Positions 19,213 to 28,881 of a DNA stretch of 64,000 nt are shown in pieces. The position numbers and the translations under genes were made by a program. The stretch's first letter is position 1. Every line of letters starts with the position of its first letter. Source of the stretch: Opitutaceae bacterium (GTDB lineage: Bacteria; Verrucomicrobiota; Verrucomicrobiia; Opitutales; Opitutaceae). Under the pieces are notes generated by a model. It worked only from the letters and a program-made list of their open reading frames with translations, was not told where the DNA came from and did not search any database. The stretch is from contig JAEUHC010000006.1 of the NCBI GenBank assembly GCA_016794785.1, forward strand, positions 167,154 to 231,153, in the 5' to 3' direction.

Positions 19213-21315
19213 GTGACCACCAAATTTCTGCTCGGCCTAGCCGCCTGGCTCCTCTTCAGCCTGCCGCTCGCCGCGCAAGAGGTCCGCATCCGCCGCGCGA
19301 CCGAGGTCGTGATGCCCCGGCCGATCGACAGCAACAGCCCCGCCTTCTGGCGTGAGGGCCGGCTACACTGGTTTAACTCGCAGGGCCACCCCGATCTCAG
19401 CATCGGACCCGACCAGTTCGGCCCATGGCAGCTCCGCCGGGTCGAGCTGGTGAATCCCGCCAACCAGCCCCACTGGCTGGAGGCCGTCTCGGCCGACCCG
19501 GACGGCACGCTCTGGGGCTGGTATCACGCCGAACCCGTGGGGCTCTTCCCCGACACGACTCTCACCGCCCCCAAGATCGGCGCCGTGATGTCCACCGACG
19601 GCGGCACCACGCTCTTCAACCTCGGCACCATCCTCGAATCCGGCGACCCGCTCGACCCCACCGCCCGCAACGGCTACTTCGCCGGCGGCCACGGCGACTT
19701 CTCCGTCATCCTCGATCGCGAGCGGCGGTATTTCTATTTTCTTTTCGACAACTACGGCGGCGAGGCGGCGACGCAGGGGGTGTGCATCGCCCGCATGGCT
19801 TACGAGGATCGGCACAACCCTGTGGGCAAGGTCTGGAAATTCCACAACGGCGCCTGGCGCGAGGCCGGCCTCGGCGGGCGCGTGACGCCGATTTTCCCCG
19901 TGGTGAAACGCTGGCAGTCCAGCGATCCCGATGCGCTCTGGGGCCCCTCGGTCCACTGGAACACCTACCTCAACTGCTACGTGATGCTCATGAGCCACGC
20001 GGCGGGCGAACCCGGCTGGTCGCAACAGGGCATCTACGTCTCCTTCTGCGCGGACCTCAGCAAACCCGACGGGTGGAGCCCGCCCCGCAAGATTCTCGAT
20101 AAATCCGAGTTCTCCGGCTGGTATTATTTCTACCCCCAGGTGATGGGCCTGGAGCCCGGCGGCACCGACACGCTCGCCGGTCAGGTCGCGCGGCTTTACG
20201 TCAGTGGCTCCTCGCGCTGGGAAATTGAATTCGTCGCGCCCGCCATCGCGCCCACGGCGCTGGCCATCACGGCCACGACGCCCACCAACGTCCCGAGCGG
20301 CGGCACCGTTGCCCTCACCGTCACCGGCATGGGGCAGCCACCCTTTTCCTACCAGTGGTTCAAGGATGGCGTCGCGCTCCCGGGCGCCGTCGGCGCGACC
20401 CACACGATCGCTACCGCGATCGCCAGCGATGCCGGCAGCTACACTGTGACGGTGACCAACGCCCTCGGCTCCGCCACCAGCCGCACGGTGACTGTCACGG
20501 TCGATGCGCCGCCTCCTCCGGAGCCCCCGCGCCCCTTCGCCGTCATCTCCAATCTCTCCATCCTCTCCTATCTCAACGACGAACGCGCCGCGCTGGCCTT
20601 CGGGTTCTCCGTCCGCACCCCCGCTAAGCCCCTCGTCCTCCGCGCGCTCGGCCCCGTGCTCGCCCGCCTCGGCGTGGCCGATGGCGTCGAGGATCCGCTG
20701 CTGGAGGTCTTCGACAGCAGCGCAAGCCTCATCGCGCTCAACGATCGCTGGCTCCCGGCCGACAGCGAAGCCTTCGCGGCCACCGGGGCCTTTCCCCTCG
20801 AGGCAGACAGCGCCGACGCCGCGCTCGTCCTCACGGTGCCCGCCGGCCTCAACACCGCCCGCGCGCGGGCCACGGGCAGCGGCTCGATGCTGCTCGAATT
20901 CTACGATCCGGCCCCCACCCGCGAGACCGGCATCGCCCATCTCTCGGCCCGCGGCCGCGTCGGCCCCGGTTCACGGGCCCTGACGGGCGGCTTCTCGGTC
21001 AGCGGCCTCGGCTCCATGCGCGTGCTCATCCGCGCGCTCGGCCCACAGCTCGAGCAGTTCGGCGTCGTCCAACCCCTCGCCAACCCCATCCTCGAAGTCT
21101 TCGATCAGGACGGACAGTTGATCGCCGAAAACGACGACTGGGATCCGGCGCTCGCGCCGCTTTTCCCGATTGCCGGCGCCACCGATCTGCCGGCCGGCAG
21201 CCGCGACGCCGCCGTGCTGATCAACGTGAGGGCAGGCCGGAGCTACACATTCGCCGTGCGCCGCGCCGCCGGCCCTTCCGGCGAAGTGCTCCTCGAGATC
21301 GACGTCCTGCCGTGA
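19213..21315 (+). CDS. Secreted propeller-like glycosidase-family protein with Ig-like and paired C-terminal repeat domains
   Basis: From the GTG at 19213 the 700-residue protein starts with a signal peptide ([21 protein letters not shown]). The next 300 residues ([19 protein letters not shown] ... [20 protein letters not shown] ... [10 protein letters not shown]) have the strand-rich D/W pattern of five-bladed GH43-like or DUF4185-like propellers. An Ig-like domain follows ([16 protein letters not shown] ... [14 protein letters not shown]). The C-terminus holds two copies of the beta repeat found in this organism's secreted proteins ([16 protein letters not shown] ... LEVF ... ENDDW). It probably binds or hydrolyses polysaccharide outside the cell. 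It is transcribed divergently from clpB and convergently with the next gene. Confidence 0.7.
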   Translation: MTTKFLLGLAAWLLFSLPLAAQEVRIRRATEVVMPRPIDSNSPAFWREGRLHWFNSQGHPDLSIGPDQFGPWQLRRVELVNPANQPHWLEAVSADPDGTLWGWYHAEPVGLFPDTTLTAPKIGAVMSTDGGTTLFNLGTILESGDPLDPTARNGYFAGGHGDFSVILDRERRYFYFLFDNYGGEAATQGVCIARMAYEDRHNPVGKVWKFHNGAWREAGLGGRVTPIFPVVKRWQSSDPDALWGPSVHWNTYLNCYVMLMSHAAGEPGWSQQGIYVSFCADLSKPDGWSPPRKILDKSEFSGWYYFYPQVMGLEPGGTDTLAGQVARLYVSGSSRWEIEFVAPAIAPTALAITATTPTNVPSGGTVALTVTGMGQPPFSYQWFKDGVALPGAVGATHTIATAIASDAGSYTVTVTNALGSATSRTVTVTVDAPPPPEPPRPFAVISNLSILSYLNDERAALAFGFSVRTPAKPLVLRALGPVLARLGVADGVEDPLLEVFDSSASLIALNDRWLPADSEAFAATGAFPLEADSADAALVLTVPAGLNTARARATGSGSMLLEFYDPAPTRETGIAHLSARGRVGPGSRALTGGFSVSGLGSMRVLIRALGPQLEQFGVVQPLANPILEVFDQDGQLIAENDDWDPALAPLFPIAGATDLPAGSRDAAVLINVRAGRSYTFAVRRAAGPSGEVLLEIDVLP

Positions 21316-21327
21316 CGCGCCCGTGGG

Positions 21328-23169
21328 CTACGGCAGCTCGTAGATTTCCACCAGCGCCTCGCCGGTCGCGCCGCCCACGCCGGTGACCTGCGCGGTGAAC
21401 GCCCCCGCGGGCACCGTGACCACCAGCGCCGCATCGCGGCTCGCGGCATCGGGCAGATCGAAGGCCCCCACCGACGCAAACGCCGCGCGCACCGGCGCCG
21501 CGCCGCCCTCGGCCCAGTTGTCGTTGGCCGCGAAGCTCACGCTGCGCCCGCCCTCGGCGAGAAACAACTCCACCCGCGGATCGGCGAGCACGCCCGTGAC
21601 ACCCAATGCCGCGAGCCGCGGACCCACGCCGCGGATGAGGAGGCGCTTCGGCACATTGCCACTCACGACGAAGCCCGCGATCAACGCGTTGTCGCCCGTG
21701 CCGGCGAAATTGCGCGCGGAGAGGTTCGCGAGCCGTGCCGCGCCGCCCGGCTCGGTATCGTAGAGTTCGATCAGCGCCACCCCCGGACGACCCGCGGTGT
21801 CCACGACGTGAACCGAGCGCGGCCCATCGATGGTCGCCAGCAGCGCGGCATCGCGCCCCGCCGCATCCGTGAAATCAAAGGCCCCCACGCCCGTGAACGC
21901 CGCGCGCAGCGTCGCGACGCCGCCGCTGGCCCAGTCGTCGTTAGTCGCCACGATCGTGTCGCGGCCCGCTACATCGGCGTGCAGTTCGAGCCGCGGATCG
22001 ACCATCGCGCCCGCCACCCCGAACGCCGCGAGCGCCGGGCCGGCGGCGCGCACGAGCACGGGCTTCGGCCCGCCCACCGCCACCGCGCCCACGATCAGCG
22101 GCGGTCCGCCCGCCCGCGTGGCCGCCCGCACGGACAAATTGATGAGCCGGCCCGGTCGCGGGGCCTCGACCGTGAGGCGCGCGAGGCGGCTGGTGAGCGG
22201 GCCGTTGTTGTCGCTCACGATCACGGTGTAATCGCCGGCGTGAGTCGCCGAGGCGGCGGCAATCGGCAGCGAGGCCGCGGTCGCGCCCACGAGCGCGACG
22301 CCGTTGCGCCGCCACTGGTAGCGCAGCGGGCCGGCCCCCGTCGCCTGCACACCGAGCATGGCATTCGCGCCGGGCGCGACCGTGGTGCTCGCGGGGTGCT
22401 CGGCGAAGGCCACGGTCTCGGAAATCTCCAGCGCAAAGCCCTCGGCCGGCGTGCTCATCATGGTGGTCATGCGATCAGCCAGCGTGGTCGTGAAGAACGT
22501 CCCGTCCGCGATCGTGCCCTCGCCGCGGCCGTAGTGGTAGGGAATCGCCACGCGCGCTTGCACATCGAGCGCGGCATCAACCGCGTCCTGCACGCGAATC
22601 ATCGTGAAAGTCTGGCCGAGCGGCAGCAGCGCGACATCGGCCGTGAACGTGCGCATCTCGGGAAAGCGTTCCGTGTCCCCGGACGCATACACGCGGACGC
22701 CGCCGACGTTGATCACGTAGCCGACGAAGTTCATCGCTCGAAGATGGTTCGTCCGGACGACATTATACATCGGCACCGTCTCGACCTCGACGCCACCAAT
22801 GGTGAACCGCTGGCCGGGCGTGACGGCCACGACCGGCGTGCCGCCCAGGCTTGCGTTAGCCGAAAGCGCGGGCACGCCGGGGGGCGACGAATAAATCACG
22901 GTGCCGGGCTTTCGAATACGGTTGATGGAGGCGATCTCCTGATGGTCGCCGTGGTTGTGGGTGATGAGGATGAAGTCCGCATCGGCCGGCGTCGTCGCCG
23001 GCAGCACCGCGGGATCAACATAGATAATCGGGCCGCCGGTGACCTCGATCTTCGCGGTGGCGTTGGTGGCCGGACCGTTGACGTGGAGCCGCCCGACGAC
23101 GCGGGCGGAGGCGGACGCAGGGACGAGCAACGCAGCAGCGGCAAACAAGAGGGCAATCCGGGGGTTCAT
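21328..23169 (-). CDS. Secreted MBL-fold hydrolase with Ig-like and paired C-terminal repeats
   Basis: This 613-residue protein has a signal peptide (to about ASASA, residue 22). The metallo-beta-lactamase-fold domain shows ILITHNHGDHQE (the HxHxDH metal motif), a later GYVINVGGVRVYASGDT and AIPYHYG, close to UlaG-like L-ascorbate-6-phosphate lactonase relatives. An Ig-like domain (LRYQWRRNGVALVGA ... HAGDYTVIVSD) is followed by two repeats with LIRGVGPRLAALGV ... DPRVELF ... NDNW, homologous to the C-terminus of the convergent neighbour. An extracytoplasmic lactonase or phosphodiesterase-like activity is possible; the substrate is not evident. Confidence 0.78.
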   Translation of the reverse strand: MNPRIALLFAAAALLVPASASARVVGRLHVNGPATNATAKIEVTGGPIIYVDPAVLPATTPADADFILITHNHGDHQEIASINRIRKPGTVIYSSPPGVPALSANASLGGTPVVAVTPGQRFTIGGVEVETVPMYNVVRTNHLRAMNFVGYVINVGGVRVYASGDTERFPEMRTFTADVALLPLGQTFTMIRVQDAVDAALDVQARVAIPYHYGRGEGTIADGTFFTTTLADRMTTMMSTPAEGFALEISETVAFAEHPASTTVAPGANAMLGVQATGAGPLRYQWRRNGVALVGATAASLPIAAASATHAGDYTVIVSDNNGPLTSRLARLTVEAPRPGRLINLSVRAATRAGGPPLIVGAVAVGGPKPVLVRAAGPALAAFGVAGAMVDPRLELHADVAGRDTIVATNDDWASGGVATLRAAFTGVGAFDFTDAAGRDAALLATIDGPRSVHVVDTAGRPGVALIELYDTEPGGAARLANLSARNFAGTGDNALIAGFVVSGNVPKRLLIRGVGPRLAALGVTGVLADPRVELFLAEGGRSVSFAANDNWAEGGAAPVRAAFASVGAFDLPDAASRDAALVVTVPAGAFTAQVTGVGGATGEALVEIYELP

Positions 23170-23244
23170 GGCGGGGAAACGGGGTTAGGGTAAGGGGTCG
23201 GTCCACGTTGCATGGCTGGGCCGCGCGCGCAACTCCGGCCCCGC

Positions 23245-23970
23245 CTATGCCTCGCCCAGGAGCCGCCGGAACCGCGCGCGCAGCGCCGCGGCGTCGCGCA
23301 CGCGCACGGTCAGGCCGCGCACCTCGATGAGGCCCGCATCGCGCAGGCGCGCAAAGGTGCGCGAGAGTGTCTCGCTGCTCGTCGCCAGCTCGGCGGCAAG
23401 CACGCGCTTGGTCGAGGCGAGGCGCACTTCGGCCGCCCCGGCGGGCGGGCAGCGCTGCACGATCCAGTTGAGCACGCGCGTCTCGGCATCCTTGAGCGTC
23501 AGGTCGTCGAGCATGCCCACGAGCACGCGCAGGTGGGCGCTCATGGAGCCCAGCATCCGCAGCGCGAGGTCCGGACGGCCCGCGAGCAGGTCGAGCATGG
23601 GACGTTTCGGAAAGAGGAGCACACTGCCCGCCTCGACCGCGCGCGCATCGGCGGGATAGCCGGTCGGCGACGCCAGCGCCGCCTCCGCAAACGTCTCGCC
23701 CGCGCGGAAAACGTGGATCACCTGCTCGCGGCCCGCGGCGCTGACGCGGTGGACATTGATCGCACCCGTGCGCACGAGGAAAAAGCCCCGCGACGGCTCG
23801 CCTTCGCGAAACAGGTATTCCCCTTTGGCCAGCGCCACCGGCTGCGAGAGCGCGGCGATGCAGCTCACGTCCGCCGGTGGCAGGCCGGAGAAAAGCTGCG
23901 CGCAGCGCACCGAGGCCTCCAAGCCCGCGAGGCGCAGCTCGGGCGAGAGAGCTTTCTTTGAGCCGACCAT
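23245..23970 (-). CDS. Crp/Fnr-family transcriptional regulator
   Basis: The 241-residue protein has a cNMP-binding-like N-domain (about residues 18-125: LAKGEYLFREGEPSRGFFLV ... INVHRVSAAGREQVIHVFRAGE) and a C-terminal HTH_Crp with the recognition helix TSSETLSRTFARLRDAGLI. No N-terminal cysteine cluster is visible, so it is probably not an oxygen-sensing Fe-S FNR. It more likely resembles DNR/NnrR-type regulators that respond to NO or nitrite. It is the last gene of the nirK operon, and an FNR-type palindrome precedes nirK, so it is the likely activator of the operon and perhaps autoregulated. Confidence 0.88.
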   Translation of the reverse strand: MVGSKKALSPELRLAGLEASVRCAQLFSGLPPADVSCIAALSQPVALAKGEYLFREGEPSRGFFLVRTGAINVHRVSAAGREQVIHVFRAGETFAEAALASPTGYPADARAVEAGSVLLFPKRPMLDLLAGRPDLALRMLGSMSAHLRVLVGMLDDLTLKDAETRVLNWIVQRCPPAGAAEVRLASTKRVLAAELATSSETLSRTFARLRDAGLIEVRGLTVRVRDAAALRARFRRLLGEA

Positions 23971-23997
23971 GCGCCGACTCAACGGCGCCGCCCCCGG

Positions 23998-24252
23998 TTA
24001 GTCGCGCCAAAAATGGGCCGCCCAACCTTCGCCGCGACGTTCGATGGACGCCGAATAGCCCTCGCTCCGCAGCAGCTCGATCAGCGGTGCAGGCAAAAAG
24101 GGCGCGATCACGGTGAGCCCTTGCCCGGCGGACAGCGCGTCGAGCCGGGCGCGGATCTCGGCGAGCGGCTCGATGCCTTGGGCAAGCAGCGGGCGCACAT
24201 CGAGGTTCTTGAAAACGGGGGCAGACATGGCGGCGAGCGCGGAGGACTTCAT
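23998..24252 (-). CDS. DUF2249 domain protein
   Basis: The 84-residue protein contains the DUF2249 pattern: NLDVRPLLAQGIEPLAEIRA at the N-terminus and LIELLRSEGYSASIERRGEG before a final AHFWRD. DUF2249 proteins are small SirA/TusA-like redox or hemerythrin-associated proteins that recur in denitrification and NO-response operons. It begins immediately after the SCO stop and ends 27 bases before the Crp/Fnr start, so it belongs to the nitrite reductase operon. A role in NO or nitrite metabolism is inferred from context. Confidence 0.8.
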   Translation of the reverse strand: MKSSALAAMSAPVFKNLDVRPLLAQGIEPLAEIRARLDALSAGQGLTVIAPFLPAPLIELLRSEGYSASIERRGEGWAAHFWRD

Positions 24253-24253
24253 G

Positions 24254-24859
24254 CTATTTCTTTTCCATGCTCGCAACCACCGCCTGCGCCGCCTCGGCGA
24301 GGCCGCCCTCAAGGCCCTCGCGACGGTGCACGATCTCGCCTTCGGGGTTGAGGATCGTGAGGAGATTGGAGTGGGCGAAGCTGCCGCTCGGCTCCCGGCG
24401 GAACTTCACGCCGAGCAGCGCGGCCAATTCGCCGACTGCGTCCTTGTCGCCGTGCAGGAGCGACCAGGCCCCGTCGAGCGCGCGCTGGCGACGGTAGTCG
24501 GCGAGCGCGGCGGGCGTGTCGCGCTCCGGATCGAACGACACGAGCACGAGCGCGATCTTGTCCCTGAACTCAGCAGGCAGGCGGCCGCGGATCGCCTGCA
24601 TGTCCTGCACCAGCCGCGGGCAGGCGTAGCCGCAGGAGGCGAAAAACATCGCGAGCACCACCGGCCGCCCGCGCAAGGTCGCGAGCGGCAGGCACTGGCC
24701 GGTGTCGGCGCAGAATTTCGCGTCGAGCTGGTAGATCGAGCGCGCGGAGATCGGGCCGGCGGGCGGCGCTTCCTTGCAGCAATCCTCCTTCGGCGGGACG
24801 ACCGGGGCGGCTGCTGTGGCGGCGACGAGCAAGGCGAGGAAAAGGGCGGTGGTTTTCAT
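24254..24859 (-). CDS. SCO1/SenC-family copper chaperone / thiol protein
   Basis: The 201-residue protein has a signal peptide (MKTTALFLALLVAATAAAP) and a thioredoxin-like fold with the SCO copper site: MFFASCGYACP (CxxxC) and the distal His in FAHSN. SCO proteins deliver copper or electrons to periplasmic cuproenzymes such as the cytochrome oxidase CuA site; next to NirK it may load or protect nitrite reductase copper. Its ATG overlaps the stop of the SUMF1-like gene (ATGA), indicating translational coupling. An additional N-terminal CC pair (EDCCKEAP) could also bind metal. Confidence 0.9.
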   Translation of the reverse strand: MKTTALFLALLVAATAAAPVVPPKEDCCKEAPPAGPISARSIYQLDAKFCADTGQCLPLATLRGRPVVLAMFFASCGYACPRLVQDMQAIRGRLPAEFRDKIALVLVSFDPERDTPAALADYRRQRALDGAWSLLHGDKDAVGELAALLGVKFRREPSGSFAHSNLLTILNPEGEIVHRREGLEGGLAEAAQAVVASMEKK

Positions 24860-25740
24860 GGTGAAGCAGGTGCGGGCAAATCTTGCGCGCAGCGGAAGCC
24901 GAGCGCGGTGGTGGTGTGGCGGGCCGTGAGGGAGGAGCGCAGCGCGAGGCGCATGAACGCCGCGTAGTCGCCCGGGTCGCGCGCGCTCACGGCGCCTGCG
25001 CCGCAGAACAAATCGCGGTTCAGCCCGCTGTCGGCCCGCGATTCGCCGGTGACCATGGCGGTCGAGAAATCCTCGACCCATTCCCAGACGAGACCGTGCA
25101 GACCGCGCACGCCGTTGAAGTCCGGCCGGGGCGAGGCGGCGTCGGGCAGGATCGGCGGCACGGGCCGGGCGAGCCACGCCTGCGCCACCCGCGCCAGCTC
25201 GGGATCATTTTTTCCATCACGGCGGGTGAAGCCGACGGAGGCCGCCAGCTCCCACTCGGCCGTGGTCGGCAGGCGCTTGCCCGCCCACCGCGCGTAGGCC
25301 CGCGCGGCAAACCACGACACCCGCACCACCGGTGCGGCGGCCGGCGCCAGCGGCCCGGGCTCAAGGTCGCCGGCCCAGTGTTGCAGATAGGCTTCGTCCG
25401 CGAAGAGCGGGCTGATCGCCGAACGCCGCCAGCGCGGCTGCGCGGTGACGAACGCGAGGAAGTCCGCATTCGACACCGGCCGCTCGTCGAGCGCAAAGGT
25501 CGCGACCGCCACACGCTCCGGCTCGCCCACGGCGCGCAGCGGCGGCGCGTAGTCGCCGGCCGGGATGGGGCGCATCTCGGCGGCGGAAAGCGCAGCGGAA
25601 AAAAAGATCGTCAGCAGCACCGATGCCGCGATCGCGCGTGCGCCCGACCGGTCCCGCCTCTCACGAGGCGGGCCACCTGCCGATCGTAGCCCGCTTCGTG
25701 AGAAGCGGGACGGATCACTTGTCGGCCGCGCGGTTTTCAT
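24856..25740 (-). CDS. nirV: SUMF1/formylglycine-generating-enzyme-like protein (NirV-like), with an unusual N-terminus
   Basis: The 294-residue protein contains an FGE-sulfatase domain from about residue 55: MRPIPAGDY, DERPVSNADFLAFV, VVRVSWFAARAYARWAGKRLPTTAEWELAA, GLVWEWVEDF and GFRCA at the end. Next to nirK this fits NirV, an accessory of unknown biochemistry that accompanies nitrite reductase in many denitrifiers. A hydrophobic signal segment (AIAASVLLTIFFSAALSA) comes only after about 37 polar, R/S/G-rich residues. The DNA encoding those residues carries two palindromes of the genome's repeat type (about 25658-25710), suggesting insertion into the 5' end. It starts 17 bases after nirK. 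Confidence 0.8.
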   Translation of the reverse strand: MKTARPTSDPSRFSRSGLRSAGGPPRERRDRSGARAIAASVLLTIFFSAALSAAEMRPIPAGDYAPPLRAVGEPERVAVATFALDERPVSNADFLAFVTAQPRWRRSAISPLFADEAYLQHWAGDLEPGPLAPAAAPVVRVSWFAARAYARWAGKRLPTTAEWELAASVGFTRRDGKNDPELARVAQAWLARPVPPILPDAASPRPDFNGVRGLHGLVWEWVEDFSTAMVTGESRADSGLNRDLFCGAGAVSARDPGDYAAFMRLALRSSLTARHTTTALGFRCAQDLPAPASP

Positions 25741-25757
25741 GGGTGCTCGTTTTTTCT

Positions 25758-27272
25758 TCAGCGTGCTTCGTTGCGCACGCTCTTGACCTGACCGGCGTTG
25801 AAGGCGTCACCGCTGTTGCCCCAGGCATTGAACACGTAGGTGAGCACATCGGCCGCCTGTTGATCGGTAAGCGCGGCCTCCTGCGGCGGCATCGCGCTGT
25901 CGTAGGTTTTCCCATTCACCGTCACCTTGCCGGTCATGCCTTTCAGCACGACGCGGATGGCGCGCTCGCGGTCGGCCAGCATGTAGTCGGCCTTGGCCAG
26001 TGGCGGGAAGACGCCGGGCAGGCCGTTGCCGTCGGCCTGGTGGCAGGCGAAGCAGAGGCCCATGTAAACCTGCTTCCCCTTCTCGATCTGCGCCTCCTTG
26101 GTGAGGCCGGCGATCACGGGGTTGGCCTTCATCTCGGCAGCGATGCGCGTCTGGAGCTCAGCCTCGCGGCGTGCGGCCTCGGAGCCCGCCTCCGCCTGCG
26201 CGCCCAAATACACGGCATCGATTTCCTTGCCCGAGTAGATCACGCGGTTTTCCGGGCCCTCGACCTTGAGCATGCCGAGCGCGCCCTTGTTGAAGGCCCG
26301 CGACAGCGAGTGATCGACCAGGATGTAGGTGCCCGGCACATCGACCTTGAAGTCCACGATCGTCGCGCCACCGGCCGGGACCATCGTGGTCTGGACGTTT
26401 TCCTGCACAAACTTCGTCCCGCCCTCGGGCCAGACTTTGTCGAAAATCTCGCCGATGACGTGGAACGACGAGGTGAGGTTGGGCCCGCCGACGCCGAAGT
26501 AGATGCGCACCTTTTCGCCGACCTTGGCGGTCACGGCCTTGTCGCCCACGAGCGATCCGACCGCGCCGTTGAACAGCACATAGGGCGGCCGCTCGTCAAT
26601 CGACTTGGCGAGGTCGAAGGCTTGCAGGCCCTCCTCCCCATAGCGGCCGGTCGTGTAGAACTCGCCCTGCATCACGTAGAATTCGCGATCGACGGGCGGC
26701 ATGCCTTCCTTCGGTTCGACGAGGATGAGGCCATACATGCCGTTGGCGATGTGCATGGGCACGGGCGCGGTCGCGCAATGATAGACGTAGAGCCCGGCAT
26801 TCAGCGCCTGGAAGGTGAACTTCGACGAGTGTCCCGGCGCCGTGAATGTCGCCGACGCGCCGCCGCCCGGGCCCGTCACCGCGTGCAGGTCGATGTTGTG
26901 CGGCACCTTTGAACTCGGGTGATTCGCGAAGAAAAACTCGACGACATCGCCCTCGCGGACGCGGATGAACGATCCCGGCACACTGCCGCCATAGGTCCAG
27001 AACGTGTATTCGACGCCGTCGGCGAGCCGCGCGGTGAACTCGCGCACCTCAAGGTTCACGACCACGCGCGCCGCGTGCTTGCGCGCGATCGGCGGCGGCA
27101 CGTTGGGTGGCGACGTGAGCACCGCCTGTTCAACCGGAAGCGCGAGCACCGCGGGCGGCAGAATGACCGGGCCTTGGGCGGCGGACGGGCCTTCGGCGGC
27201 AGTCGCACGGGCCGCGAGCAGCGCGAGCGCCAGGAATGGAATCGAGGGAAGGAGCAGCGGGTGGGTTTTCAT
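25758..27272 (-). CDS. nirK: Copper-containing nitrite reductase NirK with fused C-terminal cytochrome c domain
   Basis: The product has 504 residues with a signal peptide (to about ATA, residue 25). Two cupredoxin domains carry the full copper ligand set: type 1 His125, Cys166 (YHCATAP), His174 and Met179; type 2 His130, His165 and His321 (LVDHSLSR); and catalytic Asp128 and His271 (SSFHVIG). A class I cytochrome c follows a linker, with CFACH (Cys407, Cys410, His411) and a probable axial Met461. It reduces nitrite to nitric oxide in the periplasm, and the fused cytochrome probably supplies electrons directly. It heads an operon with nirV, SCO, DUF2249 and Crp/Fnr genes, below an FNR-type box. 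NirK-cytochrome c fusions are known in other bacteria. Confidence 0.96.
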   Translation of the reverse strand: MKTHPLLLPSIPFLALALLAARATAAEGPSAAQGPVILPPAVLALPVEQAVLTSPPNVPPPIARKHAARVVVNLEVREFTARLADGVEYTFWTYGGSVPGSFIRVREGDVVEFFFANHPSSKVPHNIDLHAVTGPGGGASATFTAPGHSSKFTFQALNAGLYVYHCATAPVPMHIANGMYGLILVEPKEGMPPVDREFYVMQGEFYTTGRYGEEGLQAFDLAKSIDERPPYVLFNGAVGSLVGDKAVTAKVGEKVRIYFGVGGPNLTSSFHVIGEIFDKVWPEGGTKFVQENVQTTMVPAGGATIVDFKVDVPGTYILVDHSLSRAFNKGALGMLKVEGPENRVIYSGKEIDAVYLGAQAEAGSEAARREAELQTRIAAEMKANPVIAGLTKEAQIEKGKQVYMGLCFACHQADGNGLPGVFPPLAKADYMLADRERAIRVVLKGMTGKVTVNGKTYDSAMPPQEAALTDQQAADVLTYVFNAWGNSGDAFNAGQVKSVRNEAR

Positions 27273-27324
27273 AAGAGCGGGCTTGAGCCTCGCCCCACTC
27301 TACCCGCCCGCGCCGCCGCGCGCC

Positions 27325-27338
27325 TTGATCCGCGTCAA
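27325..27338 (-). promoter_or_regulatory. FNR/DNR-type palindrome upstream of nirK
   Basis: The sequence is TTGAT-CCGC-GTCAA, one base short of a perfect TTGAC/T-N4-A/GTCAA palindrome recognised by FNR, DNR and NnrR proteins. Its centre is about 60 bases upstream of the nirK ATG, and it overlaps the end of the coaX coding region. Because a Crp/Fnr gene closes the same operon, regulation of nirK by low oxygen or nitrogen oxides is likely (inference). The transcription start is not known. Confidence 0.65.
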
Positions 27339-28111
27339 GGCTCTCGGTTGATTTCCTCGGCCCGTTTCAGGCCGAGGAGCACCAGCTCCGGCACGATGTC
27401 GTCGAAGAGATTTTCCGGCTCGAGCAGCCGCGCGAAACCGCCGGTGCCCGTGACAAACGGCCGCTGGCCCTCGAAGGCCTCGCGCGCCAGCTCGTCGAGC
27501 AGCCGCCGGATCGCGCCGGCGTGGCCGTGGTAGATGCCCGATTGGATGCTCTCGATCGTCGAGCGGCCGAGCGCCACCGCGGGGCGCACGATCTCGACGG
27601 TCGGGAGCTTGGCCGTGCGGCCTGCGAGCGTCTCGACCGAGATGCCCACGCCCGGCAGAATCGCGCCGCCGAGATAATCACCCGCGGCCGTGACCACGTC
27701 GAACGTCGTCGCCGTGCCGCAATCCACCACGATGAGATTGGTGGCGGGCCGGCGCTGCGCCGCGCCCATCGCGCCCGCGATGCGATCGGCGCCCACCTCC
27801 TGCGGGTTGCGGTATTTCACGCGGAGCCCGGTCTTCACGCCGGCCTGCAGGATGAAGGGCTCGCAGCAGAAATACTTCGTGCACGCGCCGCGCACGGGAA
27901 AGAGCGCCGGCGGCACCACCGAGCAGATCGCGACGCGCCGGATCGCGCGCGGATCGACGCTATTCTCGCGGAGCACGGTGGCGAAGAACACGCCAAACTC
28001 GTCCGCCGAGCCGAGCGGATGCGTGGTCTTCCGAAACTGGCACCGCAGCGCCTCGCCTTCAAAGACACCGCCGTGGATCTGGGAGTTGCCGATATCGAGC
28101 GCGAGCAGCAT
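27335..28111 (-). CDS. coaX: Type III pantothenate kinase (CoaX)
   Basis: The 258-residue ASKHA-fold kinase shows LLALDIGNSQIHGGVF (phosphate 1 loop), the pantothenate-site YRNPQEVGADRIAGAMGA, and VVDCGTATTFDVV with GGAILPGV, all typical of CoaX. It phosphorylates pantothenate as the first step of coenzyme A synthesis and, unlike type I, is not feedback inhibited and needs a monovalent cation. It lies five bases after panC, so the three pantothenate/CoA genes panB-panC-coaX form one operon on the minus strand. Its 3' end overlaps the nirK regulatory palindrome. Confidence 0.95.
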   Translation of the reverse strand: MLLALDIGNSQIHGGVFEGEALRCQFRKTTHPLGSADEFGVFFATVLRENSVDPRAIRRVAICSVVPPALFPVRGACTKYFCCEPFILQAGVKTGLRVKYRNPQEVGADRIAGAMGAAQRRPATNLIVVDCGTATTFDVVTAAGDYLGGAILPGVGISVETLAGRTAKLPTVEIVRPAVALGRSTIESIQSGIYHGHAGAIRRLLDELAREAFEGQRPFVTGTGGFARLLEPENLFDDIVPELVLLGLKRAEEINREP

Positions 28112-28116
28112 GGGGG

Positions 28117-28881
28117 TTATGGGATGGGCACGTTGTCGATCAGACGCACGCCTTCAAGCCGCACCGCGCCCAGCCGCCGGCCCCCCTCGTCTTCGACGTA
28201 GTCGATCTCGAAGCCGAGGGCCTTGAGCGTGACGATCGCGTCGGCCGGCGTCCGCGCGTGCCGCAGCGCGAGCGCAAACTCCGCCGCGCGCTGGCGGCCC
28301 TCCGGGGTGAGGCGGCGGTTGCGCGAGCTGAGCGCCAGCCCGTCGGCCTCGCGCACCGTGGCGCATCCGACAATTTCGCACGGCAGAAAGAACGCCTCCG
28401 CCATCCGCCGCACCAGCTGGAGCTGCTGCCAGTCCTTCTCCCCAAAGTAGGCGCGTGTGGGCTGCACGAGGTTGAGGAGCTTGAGCACAATCGTGAGCAC
28501 GCCGTCGAAATGTCCGGGCCGGTGCGCGCCCTCGCGGCGCCGGCTGAGGTCGTTCTCCGTCACGCGGCAGTGGTAGCCGCCGGGATAGAGCTGCTCATCG
28601 CCCGGCGCGATCACGGCATCGGCGAAAGGCCGCGCCAGCTCCAGGTCGGCCTCGAGCGTGCGCGGATAAGCCGCCAGATCGGCCGGGTCGTTGAACTGCG
28701 TGGGATTGACGAAAATGCTGAGCACCACGCGGTCGTTCTCCTCGCGGGCGCGCTTGAGGAGCGACACATGGCCGGCGTGGAGCGCGCCCATGGTCGGCAC
28801 GAAGCCCACGCTCCGGCCCGCCCACTCGGGCGACGCGCGCAGGTTGCGCCACAAATCGAGACTGAGGCACACGAGGCTCAT
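28117..28881 (-). CDS. panC: Pantothenate synthetase (pantoate--beta-alanine ligase)
   Basis: The 254-residue protein has the family signatures VGFVPTMGALHAGHVSLL (HIGH-type nucleotide motif), IFVNPTQFND, RREGAHRPGHFDGVLTIVLK, AYFGEKDWQQLQLVRRM and the KMSKS-like LALSSRNRRL. It joins pantoate and beta-alanine using ATP. The ATG at 28881 overlaps the panB stop (ATGA); upstream codons in the frame are antisense-free but unconserved. It is slightly shorter than the E. coli enzyme (283 residues), mainly in the C-terminal domain, which is common in compact homologues. Confidence 0.95.
   Translation of the reverse strand: MSLVCLSLDLWRNLRASPEWAGRSVGFVPTMGALHAGHVSLLKRAREENDRVVLSIFVNPTQFNDPADLAAYPRTLEADLELARPFADAVIAPGDEQLYPGGYHCRVTENDLSRRREGAHRPGHFDGVLTIVLKLLNLVQPTRAYFGEKDWQQLQLVRRMAEAFFLPCEIVGCATVREADGLALSSRNRRLTPEGRQRAAEFALALRHARTPADAIVTLKALGFEIDYVEDEGGRRLGAVRLEGVRLIDNVPIP

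Noticed and set aside
19363..20940. Minus-strand frame of 525 codons
   Set aside because: It is antisense to the secreted propeller protein and shows glycine/glutamate low complexity only.
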